The position numbers and the translations under genes were made by a program. Below, piece after piece: positions 22,651 to 34,981 of a stretch of 64,000 bases of DNA. The stretch comes from Anagrus nilaparvatae (taxonomy: Eukaryota; Arthropoda; Insecta; Hymenoptera; Mymaridae). The notes under the pieces are model-generated. The model was not told the DNA's origin. It was given only the letters and a program-made list of their open reading frames with translations, and ran no database searches. The DNA lies in NCBI GenBank assembly GCA_022575985.1, contig JAKSXM010000007.1, forward strand, positions 73,407,001 to 73,471,000. The letters are read 5' to 3'. Numbering within the stretch: the first letter of the stretch is position 1; each line of letters opens with the position of its first letter.

Positions 22651-24243
22651 ATGTTTGTAAAATTTATTATTTTTGTAACTTTGTTGTTGGCAACAGAAAT
22701 ATTGTCTTGTGACACAGAAATCAGATCATTAGTAAGTAATTAAAAATTTATGTATATATTTTTTGTATTTATTGACAATTATTACATTATTTATTTAATG
22801 GGATAAACTATAAAAATTTTAATCTCTCCAAAGTTTGTTAACATTATTAGCAATTTGTTTCAATTGGGCAAATAATTTGAATTTTATTGGCTTCAATCGA
22901 TAGATATTGTGGAGATATAATAATTTCAATAATTCATATGAGCAATTATTTTAAAATTGATACTTAATTCGAGCCTGGAATTGTAATTTTTTTTTGAGGG
23001 CACATCGATATGACCCGTGTTTTCAGATAGTTGGAACCTTCAGAAAACCGAAAAAAATCGTGAACAAGAAATCGGCGATAGGTGCCAAAAAGATTTTTTC
23101 ACTTTTATGTCAAAAAACGTGTTTTTCGTATCTGAGCTACCCTAAATTTTTAAAATAACTTTTTAGGTAAAAAAACTTTTATAAAATAGATAAGAAAATC
23201 TGATTGCCAGGGAAAAACCACTCCAGAAGAAAAAAAAACTTACCTTTTTACGATGAAATTTAGCCAAGTTATCGTCAATTTAAGATTTTGTTCAAATTCG
23301 TCTTAAAAAAGATTGAAATTTTATTGAAAAAAGCCTTTTTCTGAACCTTAAACATGCATTATTCGCTTGATTTTCATCGTAAAATAATAATTTTTTTTTT
23401 AAAATCGATTAATTTTTTCCTGGCAATTCATTTCTCTAAGAAAAAAAATATTTTTATTGACAAAATTTTAATTTTTAGATCAAAAACTGTGTTAAGTAAA
23501 TCTTGCTACTTACAAATTTCAAAGGCTTTTGACCTAAAAATTTAAATTTGGTCAATAAAAATGTTTTTTTTCTTAAAGAATTGAATTGCCAGGAAAAAAT
23601 TAATCGATTTAAAAAAAAAAATTATTATTTTACAATGAAAATCAAGCGAGTAATGCATGTTTAAAGCTCAGAAACAGGCTTTTTTCAATAAAATTTCAAT
23701 CTTTTTTAAGACAAATTTGAGCAAATTCTTAAATTGACTATAACTTGGCTAAATTTCATCGTAAAAAGATAAGTTTTTTTTTCTTCTGGAGTGGTTTTTC
23801 CCAGGCAATCAGATTTTTTAATCTTTTTTTTTAAATTTTATTTACCTAAAAATTTATTATAAAAATTTAGGGTAGCTCAGATACGAAAAACACGTTTTTG
23901 ACATAAAAGTGAAAAAATCTTTTTGGCACCTATCGCCGATTTCTTGTTCACGATTTTTTTCGGTTTTCTGAAGGTTCAAACTATCTGAAAACACGGGGCA
24001 TATCGATGTGCCCTCAAAAAAAAAATTTACGATTCCAGGCTCGAATTAAGTATCAATTTTAAAATAATTGCTCATATATTTTAGCATTTTTATTAAATTT
24101 TTTTTTTAAACGATTTTCAAAAAATTTTTTTTACTTATCACTTTTAGTGCAGCGTTCTTACAGAAGGAAGTTGTTGTAAGGATCAAATCTGCATGCCTAT
24201 GATACCATTTCCATATTTAGGATTTTGCATACAAAAAACATAA
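22651..24243 (+). CDS. Secreted cysteine-rich peptide, inhibitor-cystine-knot-like (copy 2)
   Basis: Two exons: 22,651-22,731 and 24,148-24,243, with a phase-0 intron (GTAAGT donor, CTTTTAG acceptor). It encodes 58 residues: a signal peptide (VKFIIFVTLLLATEIL core) and a mature part with six Cys spaced C-x7-C-x7-CC-x4-C-x11-C. Intron position and phase, the CC pair and the x4/x11 loops match the copy at 18,195, so the two are tandem duplicates. The pattern is that of inhibitor-cystine-knot peptides, which act outside the cell on channels, proteases or membranes; which of these applies here cannot be seen. The intron is unusually long (1,416 bp) and contains a ~1.1 kb palindrome. Confidence 0.82.
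22936..24077. repeat. Long near-perfect inverted repeat inside the knottin-like gene intron
   Basis: Arms 22,936-23,485 and 23,527-24,077 are reverse complements with few mismatches; the spacer is ~41 nt. Check pairs: ATATGAGCAATTATTTTAAA at the left edge and its complement at the right edge; GAGGGCACATCGATATG on the left and CATATCGATGTGCCCTC on the right. A transcript through this intron would fold into a ~550-bp hairpin. It may be a foldback transposon or a hairpin-RNA locus. Confidence 0.92.
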
Positions 24244-24731
24244 TCGGTTAGTTTCACTTATTTTTTTAAAATAATTTTAATTTATTCTTAGAGAATTAAA
24301 AAAATTTTTTTTCTGGTAAAATATGCAATAATCATTAAAAAAAATAATAAATATTTGATTTTTGAGCTAAGAATTTTTTAACTTTCTTTTCAGCGACCAT
24401 CTAATCAGACGACTGTCGTTATGGAATCGTACTTGGAAAGATAATTTTTACAAACGTTGTCAAAAAAATTTACTTAAAGACGTCAATGTTTTACTATAAC
24501 GTAGAATACCTACTACTTCATTAACTAAACACTATTTTTAAATTAATTGTTTGCTATAACTGGAATTAACATTTTAACAATTCTATCTGCTCAATTAAAA
24601 AAATTTATTATCTCCGCAATTCATACATTACATTCTCAATACAAATAAAATAATCAAAAGCCAAATTAATTTAAATATTTACTTATTTATTCGCCTGATT
24701 ACAAAAAAAAGTTATTTCAAGATGAATTTTA

Positions 24732-26023
24732 TTAATTATTAAGTTTCACATTTTCATCAATCCATTGCCGATAATAAGCAACTTCGGTAAAAACACCTGG
24801 ATAATTCGGATTTTTACAATCATCATAGGCCCAAACTGTAATACCAGTAAGTCTTCCATTAATGGATATTGGACCGCCGGAATCCCCATAGCAAACATTT
24901 TTATGCCCATCTGCACCAAGTAAACCTGCACAAATTTGTCCATTTGGGAGTTCATAACCTTCTTCTTCATCCCATATTTGTTTACAAAGACTTTTACTGA
25001 CAATTGGTAATGATGCTTCTTTTAAGGTTTCATCTCTATCTTTGCTGCCTGTATAACCCCAACCAGTAATTATTGCTGTAACATTAGCTTCAGTTTGTTC
25101 ATCGCGATTAAATAATTTAATTGGCTGCCGAGTTTCATCAAAATTAAAAGGCTCTTTTACTTTCAGCAGAGCAATGTCATTGACAGTATATTTATCATAA
25201 AACTGCTCATATTTATCGTGTATAATCGCTTCACTGACTTCATGAATTTTTCCACCATGTAAACGATTATTTGTTCCGCTTCTTAAAAGAAATTGTTTTC
25301 CTCCATAAATACAATGAGCAGCAGTTAAAACATAATCTGAAGAAATTATTGAGCCTCCACAATGTATGTTACCATCGATTTTGACAAGTACTTGGTGTGG
25401 ATGTTTTGTTATCGTAGTATCGCTCCCATCAATTATACGAGTTTGTAATGCTACTGTAATTTGGGTTGCAAAAAATATAAAATACTCTCATAAGCTAAAA
25501 ATCAGTTAAAATATTAATTGAAAAGGTAGATATAGAATCAGGATTTAAATTTAATATTCAATTTATTCTTTATTGTCGCAATTTCAATATTTTTAATCGA
25601 GATACTTGTTAGGAGAGCGTACGAGTTGGATTCTGCTCTAAGTATAGAAAATTTATAAGCGTTTTTTCAAAAAAAAAGGACGTTCTACCAAGTAGGTTAA
25701 AATTTGATAGATCCTACTCGTACACTCCTTTTGTTTGTGACACTGAAAAAAATTCTGCTTGTGACAAGCGGAACTCTTCGGTTTGTCACAAGCGATTTTT
25801 TTTCCAGTGTAGTATTTTATAAAATATTAATATTAAATGTTATAAGACTTTTCAACGTAAAGTTAATATATTTAAAAGTCAATTAACTTTTTTTTTTTCA
25901 ATTAATTTTAGCATAGGCATAAATTAAAAAAATAAAATATTAAAAAATAGGTTAAAATTTCACAAACAACTCACCAATTACTGTAGCTGCATTCAGTATA
26001 ATACTCATGTAAAAATTAAACAT
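24732..26023 (-). CDS. Secreted S1 (chymotrypsin-family) serine protease, intact
   Basis: Two exons: 25,975-26,023 (ATG at 26,023) and 24,732-25,453, GT-AG intron with phase 1; 256 residues, no internal stop. Exon 1 encodes a signal peptide; the activation site is QTR/IIDG. Triad: His in LTAAHC, Asp in NDIALL, Ser in CYGDSGGP, with GWG and PGVFTEV in expected places. By alignment to trypsin the S1-pocket base is Asn (position 189), with Ala near 216 and Gly at 226, so it is neither classic trypsin nor chymotrypsin. Exon 2 has no Met, which hides it from ATG-based scans. TATAAATA lies ~34 bp upstream of the ATG. A short MITE sits in the intron. Likely digestive, venom or haemolymph protease; two dead copies lie at 4.3 and 8.1 kb. 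Confidence 0.93.
25741..25809. mobile_element. Short MITE in the protease intron
   Basis: Starts CACTGAAAAAAATTC and ends with the complement (TTTTTTTTCCAGTG); inner part is an inverted GACAAGCGG-like repeat. Shares ends and the GCTTG..CAAGCGG core with the element at 47,218-47,510. Confidence 0.7.
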
Positions 26024-26056
26024 TTTAACTAGTTATAAAAATTAAGTTTCTACTCG

Positions 26057-26064
26057 TATTTATA
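26057..26064 (-). promoter_or_regulatory. TATA box of the serine protease gene
   Basis: TATAAATA on the minus strand, 34 bp before the ATG. If transcription starts ~30 bp downstream, the 5' leader is only a few bases, so the true start may vary. Confidence 0.45.
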
Positions 26065-29000
26065 CAAAACTAGTGGGAAAATTTTTTTCTATCTATTATT
26101 GGAAATAATTTTTACCATTGTTTTAACTTATTAATCAGATCATATCAATAATTCAAAATTGTCATCGTAATGGCTATTTCGAAATAATAATCTTGAGTCT
26201 TATTCTTTATATTAATTTTTTATTTTAAATTTCACAATACCCAGTTCATCGTTCTTTGATTTAAAAAAGATTAAAGTTTGATAAATCATAGATTTATTCG
26301 TAATTCAATTAAAACTGATTTTATCATACGATAAATAAGTAGTTAGTTAAATAGAGCTAGTAAAAAAGCCTTATTTGATTTATTATAAGATATCGAATTG
26401 GTTATCATTTTGCTTGATCCAGAATCCGTATAATTGAGTTCCGGATAATCGAGGTTCCAGTGTATTTAATTTATGAATTTTATATTATTTAAGTATTTAA
26501 AAATGTTGAAAATTTCACTTAAAAAAAAATTTTTTGTAATTTCTGTTAAGAAAATTTACAAATCAATTGAATCGGATTACTACATGTAACCTTAAATTTT
26601 ACCTTAGCTTTATTGGTATACAAGAATTCAAGCTTTTATTTTCAGGTCCACCATATTGTGTCCAACGTTTCTTCAGGATTTTTTTAAAAAAAAGCTAAGA
26701 AAGTAATAATTTTGACAAGCATTTTGATTAAAAAATTTGATTAGCAGTTTCGTAATAAATGAGATTATTGTAAACCCTTTTTTTGCATCGAATATTATAA
26801 AAATGGAATTAAAAAAAAATCAAAGCAATACGATAAAAAAAAGCTTTAAAGAATAAGATCGAAAAAAGAGAGGATATTTTTCCATACATAAAGCTGATAC
26901 GCTATAAAACTATAGCTAACATTAACATTTGTATAAATGTATGTAAGTATGCATATAATAAGGGTAAAAAACCCTTTTTTTATTCTTCGCGAGAAAAACG
27001 GAAGCTAAACGTTAACTTTTTCCAAAAGAGAAATAGAAGTCAAAGCATTTTCGTTCATCCAACTGTATATTATTCCGAACCATTTGTCACTTCGGTAGAC
27101 GAAACCCTTTTTTCTGTTTCTTCTTGACTCACTCCCCTAATTCTATATCCTCTTTTCTTTTATTTCTATAAATATATTTACGCCCTCATTTTATTTCTTC
27201 TACATCTTGTTCTATATTGTTTTTCTTCATCGTTAAATACACACACACACATATCAAATTTTTGTTTTGTTTTCCCCCATTTTTTTTCTCTTTTATTTTA
27301 CCTCTTTTATACACCGACGAGTTTTTCATAGCCGCGAATTGTCGCGCAATATGCTGACAAGGGGCTTACACGTTTACTGTATTTTACTCCCTAGTTTTTT
27401 TTTTATTATTTTTTATTCTTAGATTTTTCTTATTTCATTTCATCTCATGTGGAAATAAAAATAAGCCGTTCAGTTGTTTATGTACTGAGTTTTTAGCCAA
27501 ATATTGTTTCTTTACACGAATAAATAAATAAAAATATTTGTATTTACATTAGACTGATTCTTACTTGATTTCTTATTCTTTGTATTCTTCTTCGAATGTC
27601 AAAATGCATGTTTTTTGAAAAAAGATTTAAATTTTGAAATATATTTGAAATATCATTTTTTAAAATTTTCTTGAAAATGTTGTGTCTAAAAATCTGTAGT
27701 AAAAAATTAATTTTTTTATAAAAATAATTAAAGTTTTTAAAATAAAAGCATACATGTTTGAACAACTTGTACGGAAATTGAATAATTTATCTGTTACCGA
27801 TACTTTAATTAAAATAGTATCTAGGCTAAAATTCATACTTTTATCATAAACACGTAAAAATCAAAATAAAACAAAAAACGTAACAAAAAATATTTAAGTG
27901 ATAAAGCTCAAGCTACGTTCAGACATTCTCGTTAATTAAATCCAGCATAAAATAAAAACAGTTAGAAAAATTGTAATATTTCTTAATTATCACAAGTGCG
28001 ATAGAATAAAGTGATATATTAAAAGAAAAAAAAAAGTTTAGATCATTTTATTAAGCACTATAAGAAGTAATTCGTAAGCGCAAAAAAATTTTTTTTGTTT
28101 CATTTATTATACACTGGACTCGTTGATATCTCGAGAGATCTAAGAGTAAATATACGTAAATATATCTATGTATATATCTAATCTGCTAAAAGTTTGCTTA
28201 ATTATGAGCAGCAGCAAAAAATAAAAAGTATGCATGTGTGAGTGAGTGAGAGAAAAAGAAATAAATAAAGAATAGCGAATGTATTTATAAAGCATTGCTT
28301 CTGTTTTTTTCGGACTTTTCCATTAGCTGGATGAGTCGTTAGTCTTTTGTTGACTTTTATTAGGGAAACGTGCTTTTTATCTTTGTGTGTATGTAAGTAT
28401 ATACATATATCTACATATTTAAAAAAATATATAGAGAGAATGATATTTATACTTTGCTCGTTTAACTAATAACATGTATATCAAAAGTTCTTTTAACGCT
28501 TTTTTTGAGACTTCAGTTATAGTCAGTTGTAGAAAAAGAGAACTTTGCTCTTTTATTTTTTGCTTTAAAATTTTCTTTATTGCAAAAAATTACTCAGAAT
28601 GGTTTTAGATGCTCGTGTTTATAGGGGAATTTTAGGTATTTTGGCAGCCCTTTTTAAATTTGAATCTTTAAAAATAGGTCAGTATATAAACGCCATAATA
28701 TTATTTTGGTTTTTAATTAGGATTGTAGCTTTCTGTAATTAATTTAATATCTAGAAAAATAAAAAAAGTGCACTGATCTTTGGATGCATTGAAACCCTTT
28801 ATTTTAAAAATATTTCTGCTAAATTGTACAAGGAGATAAAATTTCGAAAATAAGGATATACAGCACGTAATTTTAGATAGAGGAAGAACGAATTCAGTGA
28901 TAATTAATTTAAAAAATGATAAAAATGAAAAAAGAATAAAGTCTCTAAAAACAAAATTAAATCAAGCATATCAGATTTAAATCCCATGTCATTTAAATTC

Positions 29001-32000
29001 CCTTGTGATGTTATATATAAATATAATAGTAATAGGTAACTTTAATTGTATATATTTTATTGGCATTTAGTTGAGAGAAAGATAGAAAAGAGAGGTAAAA
29101 TGTATAATAATACAAAGATTCTGAAATAACGCGAACGAGAGTTCGTTGGAGCAAGTCTATCGAATCGAATGTTATACTGGAGGGTTAATTTTCTGGTCAG
29201 TTGGTCGCTTCTGGCATACTCGAGATTCGTATAACAAAGTGTATAACAATCCCTACTTTTACATAAAACTACCCGTACATAAATATCCGGAATTAGCTAT
29301 TTCTCCTAAAATACCCTTACTCTCACTCTCTCTCTCTCTTTTTCTTCTTTATATAAATTGGCTGAATATATATATAAGAGTTAAGTCGTCCATTTCGTCC
29401 GTCTCGGCAAGTATCGTTAAATTTTTTTTCATTTTATTTTTAAAGGGTCTTCTCTCTGTATACTAGAACGATCACTTGACCGATTAAGGATCAAAAGAGC
29501 TAGTAGGGATACTTAGAAAGATTCAAGTACTTACTATACTTAAGTCATGAAACTATACTGAATAAATCGATGGTAATTGGTTATCCTGACCTCTGATTTA
29601 TGTGATCGTTATGCACATACAGCTATTGCATTTTATTTATATTTATTTCTGCTTCCCTTTTTATTACTTGTAAAAACTTTACTCTAAACTAATGACAAAA
29701 ATTTATTATTTAAACCTTAATCTTTAACTTTAAGGAGATGTATTTTATTCTCATCTTTCTAACTTTTAGAAATATATACCTGGATTAAAACAAAATCTAA
29801 AGCTCTTTAAACTGTGGTCCAGTTTAAGCTTAATACATAAAATGGACTGTTCTAGCAATATCCTCTTTTATCTATAAATGGTTCTTTTGGCCCAATTTTT
29901 ACCGTGTCCTTTAACATCAAATTAATACACTGCTCATTTTTAGCTACTTAATAATGTATAATTTTACTTGATTGACCCAGAAGGCCACGACAATTCAAGA
30001 ATTATTTTACTCTGTCTATAAAATTAAAGATAAAATAAATTTACAAAACAATACCTTATTTTATATTATGTTTATTATAAATAATGGACTAACTTAATAC
30101 GTTAATATCAATACCCTCTAAAAAAAAAGGTTAAAACTTCTTAAAAGGGACAATAATACAAGACACGATAAAACTTTCAAGAAGAATTAAAGCTAAACAA
30201 CGGACATGCAAAAATCTTTGAGTAAAAATTTTTAAACTAGGTATTTTCTTACTCATATGTATGTGGGTTGAAAAAAAAGGATAAAAGATATAGAAAAGAA
30301 TTTAAATGCCTTTTTACTTAAGATTTAAGATTTACTATAAATAAAGAAGTTTTATTTTTTTTTACTCTTATTTGCATACGTGGATACAGAAATCTTTGGT
30401 ATATATTTTGATGAAAATCAGGATCAGTATAAAATATAGTCTGTGATCTTTTACAAGAACCTAAAAGGTTTTGCTTTTTTCCATACATAACCATCTTCTT
30501 TTTTAAAACTTTCGTTCTTTTTAACTTGGAAGCTTTCATATCCATGGGTAATACTGGACTGCCTGTAGTTATACTAAAACTCTCACGCTGTCCCTTTTGT
30601 TTAATCCATGATCGTATAAGTTTTGAAACTGTCGTTATATACTTTTAGGTTTATAGTAAAAGGGCCTTTAACTTCACTTAGCTTTCTCTTTCTCTTTCTC
30701 TTTCTCGGTTTATGTACTTTATTTAAAAGAGAACGAGATTAAGAGAGAATAGAAAATGAGGTGTATGGAATTCAAGGAGCCATGTAATTTGATAAAGAGC
30801 AAAACTAAGTTTTAAAACCATCAAGATTATTACCAAGTATTTAGTTATAAGACGTAATCATGTGGGTTATCTTACTTAGTTATGTAAATTCTTTGCTTTT
30901 TACATACCAGCTTTTGTTTGAGAAAAAAGTACTTTTTTGTTAATATCATCAATTTTTCTCATCCAAGTCTTTCAATTTAGCACTATTATTTGGTGAAATA
31001 TTAATAGCTTTTACATGCCTTATTCGTTATCCAGCTGCTATCTAAAGACAAAGGTAATAAAACGATATGCAGACGGCAAACATCTTAATATTAAATTTAT
31101 TTTCAAGATAGTAAATTTACTATCACGATAGTGAATACCTAACAGAAATTTTTACATTGCAGATTTATTAAAACCACATGAAAATATTTAATTAAAATTG
31201 AAATTGAATTTTCAAGAATTATTCCTAAAATATTTTTTTAATTTAATTCAAACAGGTTTATGATTAACGATATAGAATCGTAATATTTATCTACCATAAT
31301 AAAATCTTGCGCATTTTTAATTAAAATAAATTTTATAACAACCAGAAAAACTTTCAAGTTCATCTTCAGTGTTCAAGCAAATTCTTCAAAATTCAAATAA
31401 ATGCTTGAAAATTCTACCAATAAATTTTTATAGCGAATACCAAGAATTTTTAAAAACTTTTAGGTGTGATATTTATTTATTGTTAGACAAGACTGAAATT
31501 TTTAAAAATTTCTAAAAATTATATAAACATTAATTATTGATTAAAAAAAAAAAGTTGCTTTGATGTACCAGTGATTTGTATTTAAATAAAAGCTCAAGCC
31601 TAATAAAACTTCTTTTAATTAAAAAAAATGAAAAATATGTGTGCAATACTAGTATTTATTAATTAGAGGAGATAACATAAAGATAAAATCCAAGGTATGT
31701 ATGTGGTCTCGAGGTAGTCTCCGGTGGTGTCTTGGACTGAAAAATCAATACTGTGGGCAGAAAATGCGGCCGCGCCTCATCCTTTTGCCCGCCACGCGTA
31801 TTGCCCTAAGAAAATTCTACATAACTGTAGGAGGAGCTCAAGCTTTTAGCAATGAGAGTAAGGGAATACTGGCTACAGATGCCGCGTAATTACCACCCTC
31901 AAGACATGTGTGTTATTTCTCTCCCTCTTTATCATCATTTCTATAAACTTTATTCATATATTTATACATCCAAATATACAAGCTTTGTATTACACAATAT

Positions 32001-33657
32001 CTCTGATTTTTCCTAATGTACTTTTGAATAGGAGTAATATTCGATTCCCATACCTAGTAGAAAAAGTCTATACACTTACAAAGACTCTTTATTAAAAAGT
32101 CTAACTTTCAATATCACTGGAATACTCTCTTATATCTGGCATATTTCTAATAATATCTAAAATACACCTACATTTGCATTTCTTTTATTTTTACCAATAT
32201 TTTTTTTTATTGGCAAGGGTTTTAAAATTCTTTATGAAATTTAATATTGGAATTACTGTTTTTTATCAATATTAAAAAAATTTAATTTACTAAATTATAT
32301 GTTAGTCTTTTTATTTTATTTAGGGTAAGCTCAAGTATTGATTAAAAAAATTTTGATTTTATGACTTCGAGAGTAATAAATTTTTTTTGCCCATTTGGGT
32401 ATAAAAAGTGCACGCGAAGATTTTTATGAAATTTTCGATTTCTTCTAATTCGAAATTATTTTTGATTTATAGGTATTTTCCTTTAAAATTTCTTTGTGAA
32501 ATTGAGATAAAAGAAAAATTAAGAAAAATCATTTGCATTTCAATATATTGTAAAATTAAATATTTATCTCTTAACTAATTCTGTAAGGAATTTCGTAAGT
32601 TACCATGGTATGCGGAACCGGACATAACAAGCATAGTTTATTTACGATTTTCCCTTGTGTCTTAGAATTTTAAATATTTTATTTAAGCATAAAATTATTA
32701 CAGTCATAAAATTGCACATAAAATATATTCTTAGAACATGTGTCTTCTTCCCCGCCTCTAAAATACTAAAATAGTATTCATGAATTAAAAATGGAACGAC
32801 TAAGTAAAAAATTAAGGAATGAAGGCAGTATTCGAAAGTTTCTTAGAGAAGCCTGGAGTGCTAAAGCAAGTTCTCATTTTCTGTCAGTTGACTCCTAATT
32901 GAATATTTAAGTCTTTTCAATAAATAATTTAGGCTCTATAAGTTCAATTTCCACCAAAAATCTTATGAAATTTAAATTATTTCAAAGAATAATTCAATCA
33001 AGTTTTTAGAAAAATTTTCTATGCTATAATAAATTGAATAAGTCCGTATATATTGTGATATTGAAATAATAAATGAAAATAAAACCGGTACTCACGTACT
33101 CAACTAATCATACCGCCATTTCCTTTAATATCCGCAGGTGGCATAACCAAGTATGATCTGTGAACTTCCACAAAGCTTATACTTATAAATATAATAATAT
33201 ATTGCAGAAAGTTAGAAATTTCCGGAGAGTGGCATACCTTCTACCTGCTATACTATAAACCTTGTTTCCGCTGCTTGAATCTTTGTTGCTTCACTGATGT
33301 GAATTCTCCTTAGACATAATTGAAATCTTTGTTATATTGATTTTTCTTATTGTATTATCTTGTTTGCATTCAAGTTTCAATTATCTTTATCATACCTATC
33401 AAATAAAACTAATATCCAATTTATTTAATATTAATATTTAAACTTTTTTCAAGCTTTTTCTAAACTAGTTCCTTATATGAAAATGAATTTAATTTTAATA
33501 AATTTTTTAAAAAGAAAAGCAATAAATTTTAGTTGAATACAAAAACATCGTCCATTTATTATTAAAATATTTAGTTCAAAATATAAATATAAGGACCAAT
33601 TTTTATCTTATTAATTTTTATTATATCTAATAATTTCATGCAGCTTAAGTAAAATTA
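26065..33657. other. Long gene-free stretch
   Basis: No coding exon could be supported. Noted: (AC)n near 27,239; CT-rich run near 29,325; a 1.5-kb patch of higher complexity at 28.0-29.5 kb; a GC-rich island at 31,701-31,889 (GCGGCCGCGCC) whose 62-codon frame has no recognisable domain. The island may be a promoter, a noncoding exon or a conserved element; no splice partner was found. Confidence 0.45.
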
Positions 33658-33666
33658 CTTTAAATA

Positions 33667-34738
33667 GTTGGGGTCCTTTTTTTATAAAATATTTTTTATA
33701 AACTTTTTTATTTATAAAAACAATTTTTTATAATTTTTTTTTTTATAACAGACATTTTTTATTAAAATTTTTTTATAATTATTCTTTTTTATAAAATTTT
33801 TTTTATAAATTTACTTTTTAAATTTAAAATTAAAAATACATTATCTTTTGTTTTATTTTCAAAATTGGTAATAAATTTAAATAAACAACAAATTTCAGAT
33901 TATTGTTTTTGTTTGGTTCAATATTTTTGTGTCTTTAAAAAAAAAGTTTAAATTTTTGTGTTTTTTTTTTAAATTAAAATAAAATAAAAATTTTTTAATA
34001 AAAATGACAGAATTAATTAAATCAAAAGGCTCTGGATATCTTTTACATATAGACGGTTTTCTATATTATAAAAATATATAACTGAAGACGTTGAAACTTA
34101 TTTTGAAGCCTTATGTCATAAAATTCCATTGAACCTGTCTACAAGTATTTACATCTACTTATGTATCTGGCATACCAGCAAGAGGAAGACGTCGAATGGT
34201 TCCTCCTCATTACCACCCCCGATTGTGGAATAAATATGACTCCGTTCTTCAAGGCACTGCACGCACTAATAATTTGTCAGAGGGCTGGCACAATCGCCTC
34301 AGAGTTGTGATGGGAAAAGATCATCCTAGTTTCTTTTCATTCGTAACAGAGTTGAAGAAAGAGCAAGCAGATACTGAAATTATGATTCGGCAACTACATT
34401 TAGGCCAAAAAATCAGAAAAGGATAAGATCCAAAAAGAAAAAAAAGAGAAGAAAAAATTCTTACAATAGTATCTAAATATGACCAATATGTACAAAATGA
34501 TGATATTCTAACTTATTTAGACTCTTTGGGACATTATATAAATTTATAAAAAAAAAAATAGCAATTATAATTTTATAAAATTTTATAAATTATTATAAAA
34601 AAAAAATTATAAAAATAAACTTTTATAAAAAAATGTTATTATAAAAAAAATAAAATTATTAAATTTTGAATTTATAAAAAATTGTTTTTATAAAAAAAAA
34701 AATTATAAAAAATATTTTATAAAAAGTGTCCCCCTACC
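33667..34738 (+). mobile_element. MULE-type DNA transposon, internally deleted
   Basis: Long AT-rich terminal inverted repeats (left GTTGGGGTCC then T/A-rich TTTTATAAAATATTTTTTATAA; right the complement ending GTCCCCCTACC) flanked by a 9-bp target duplication, CTTTAAATA / CTTTAAATT (33,658-33,666 and 34,739-34,747). Inside, from 34,004, a frame begins like a FLYWCH zinc finger (KGSGYLLHIDGFLYYKN) and breaks. At 34,196-34,426 the C-terminal part of a MULE transposase follows: TNNLSEGWHNRLRVVMG, HPSFFSFVTELKKEQAD. The catalytic DDE part is missing, so the copy cannot move itself. Confidence 0.78.
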
Positions 34739-34981
34739 CTTTAAATTTCAGGGCAGCCAAAGAAGTCTTTTCAAACTTTGCATAATCAATTAATTGTATA
34801 GTAATATTATTGTTATTATTATTATTATTGAATTTATTTTAAAAACAAAATACAGTAACACTCCAGTTTTACATAGTTAAAATCAGTAATTACATTGTAG
34901 TAAATATATGTTAATATAGTATAATTTTTATTAAAAAAAATAAAGAATATATATAATAAATGTAAATAAATATATAAGTAA

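Noticed and set aside
24746..25003. 85-codon minus-strand frame with many Met
   Set aside because: Out-of-frame shadow of the protease exon; the correct frame has no Met in this exon.
29146..29466. 106-codon frame
   Set aside because: Contains a Ser/Leu run from CT repeats and no recognisable domain or signal.
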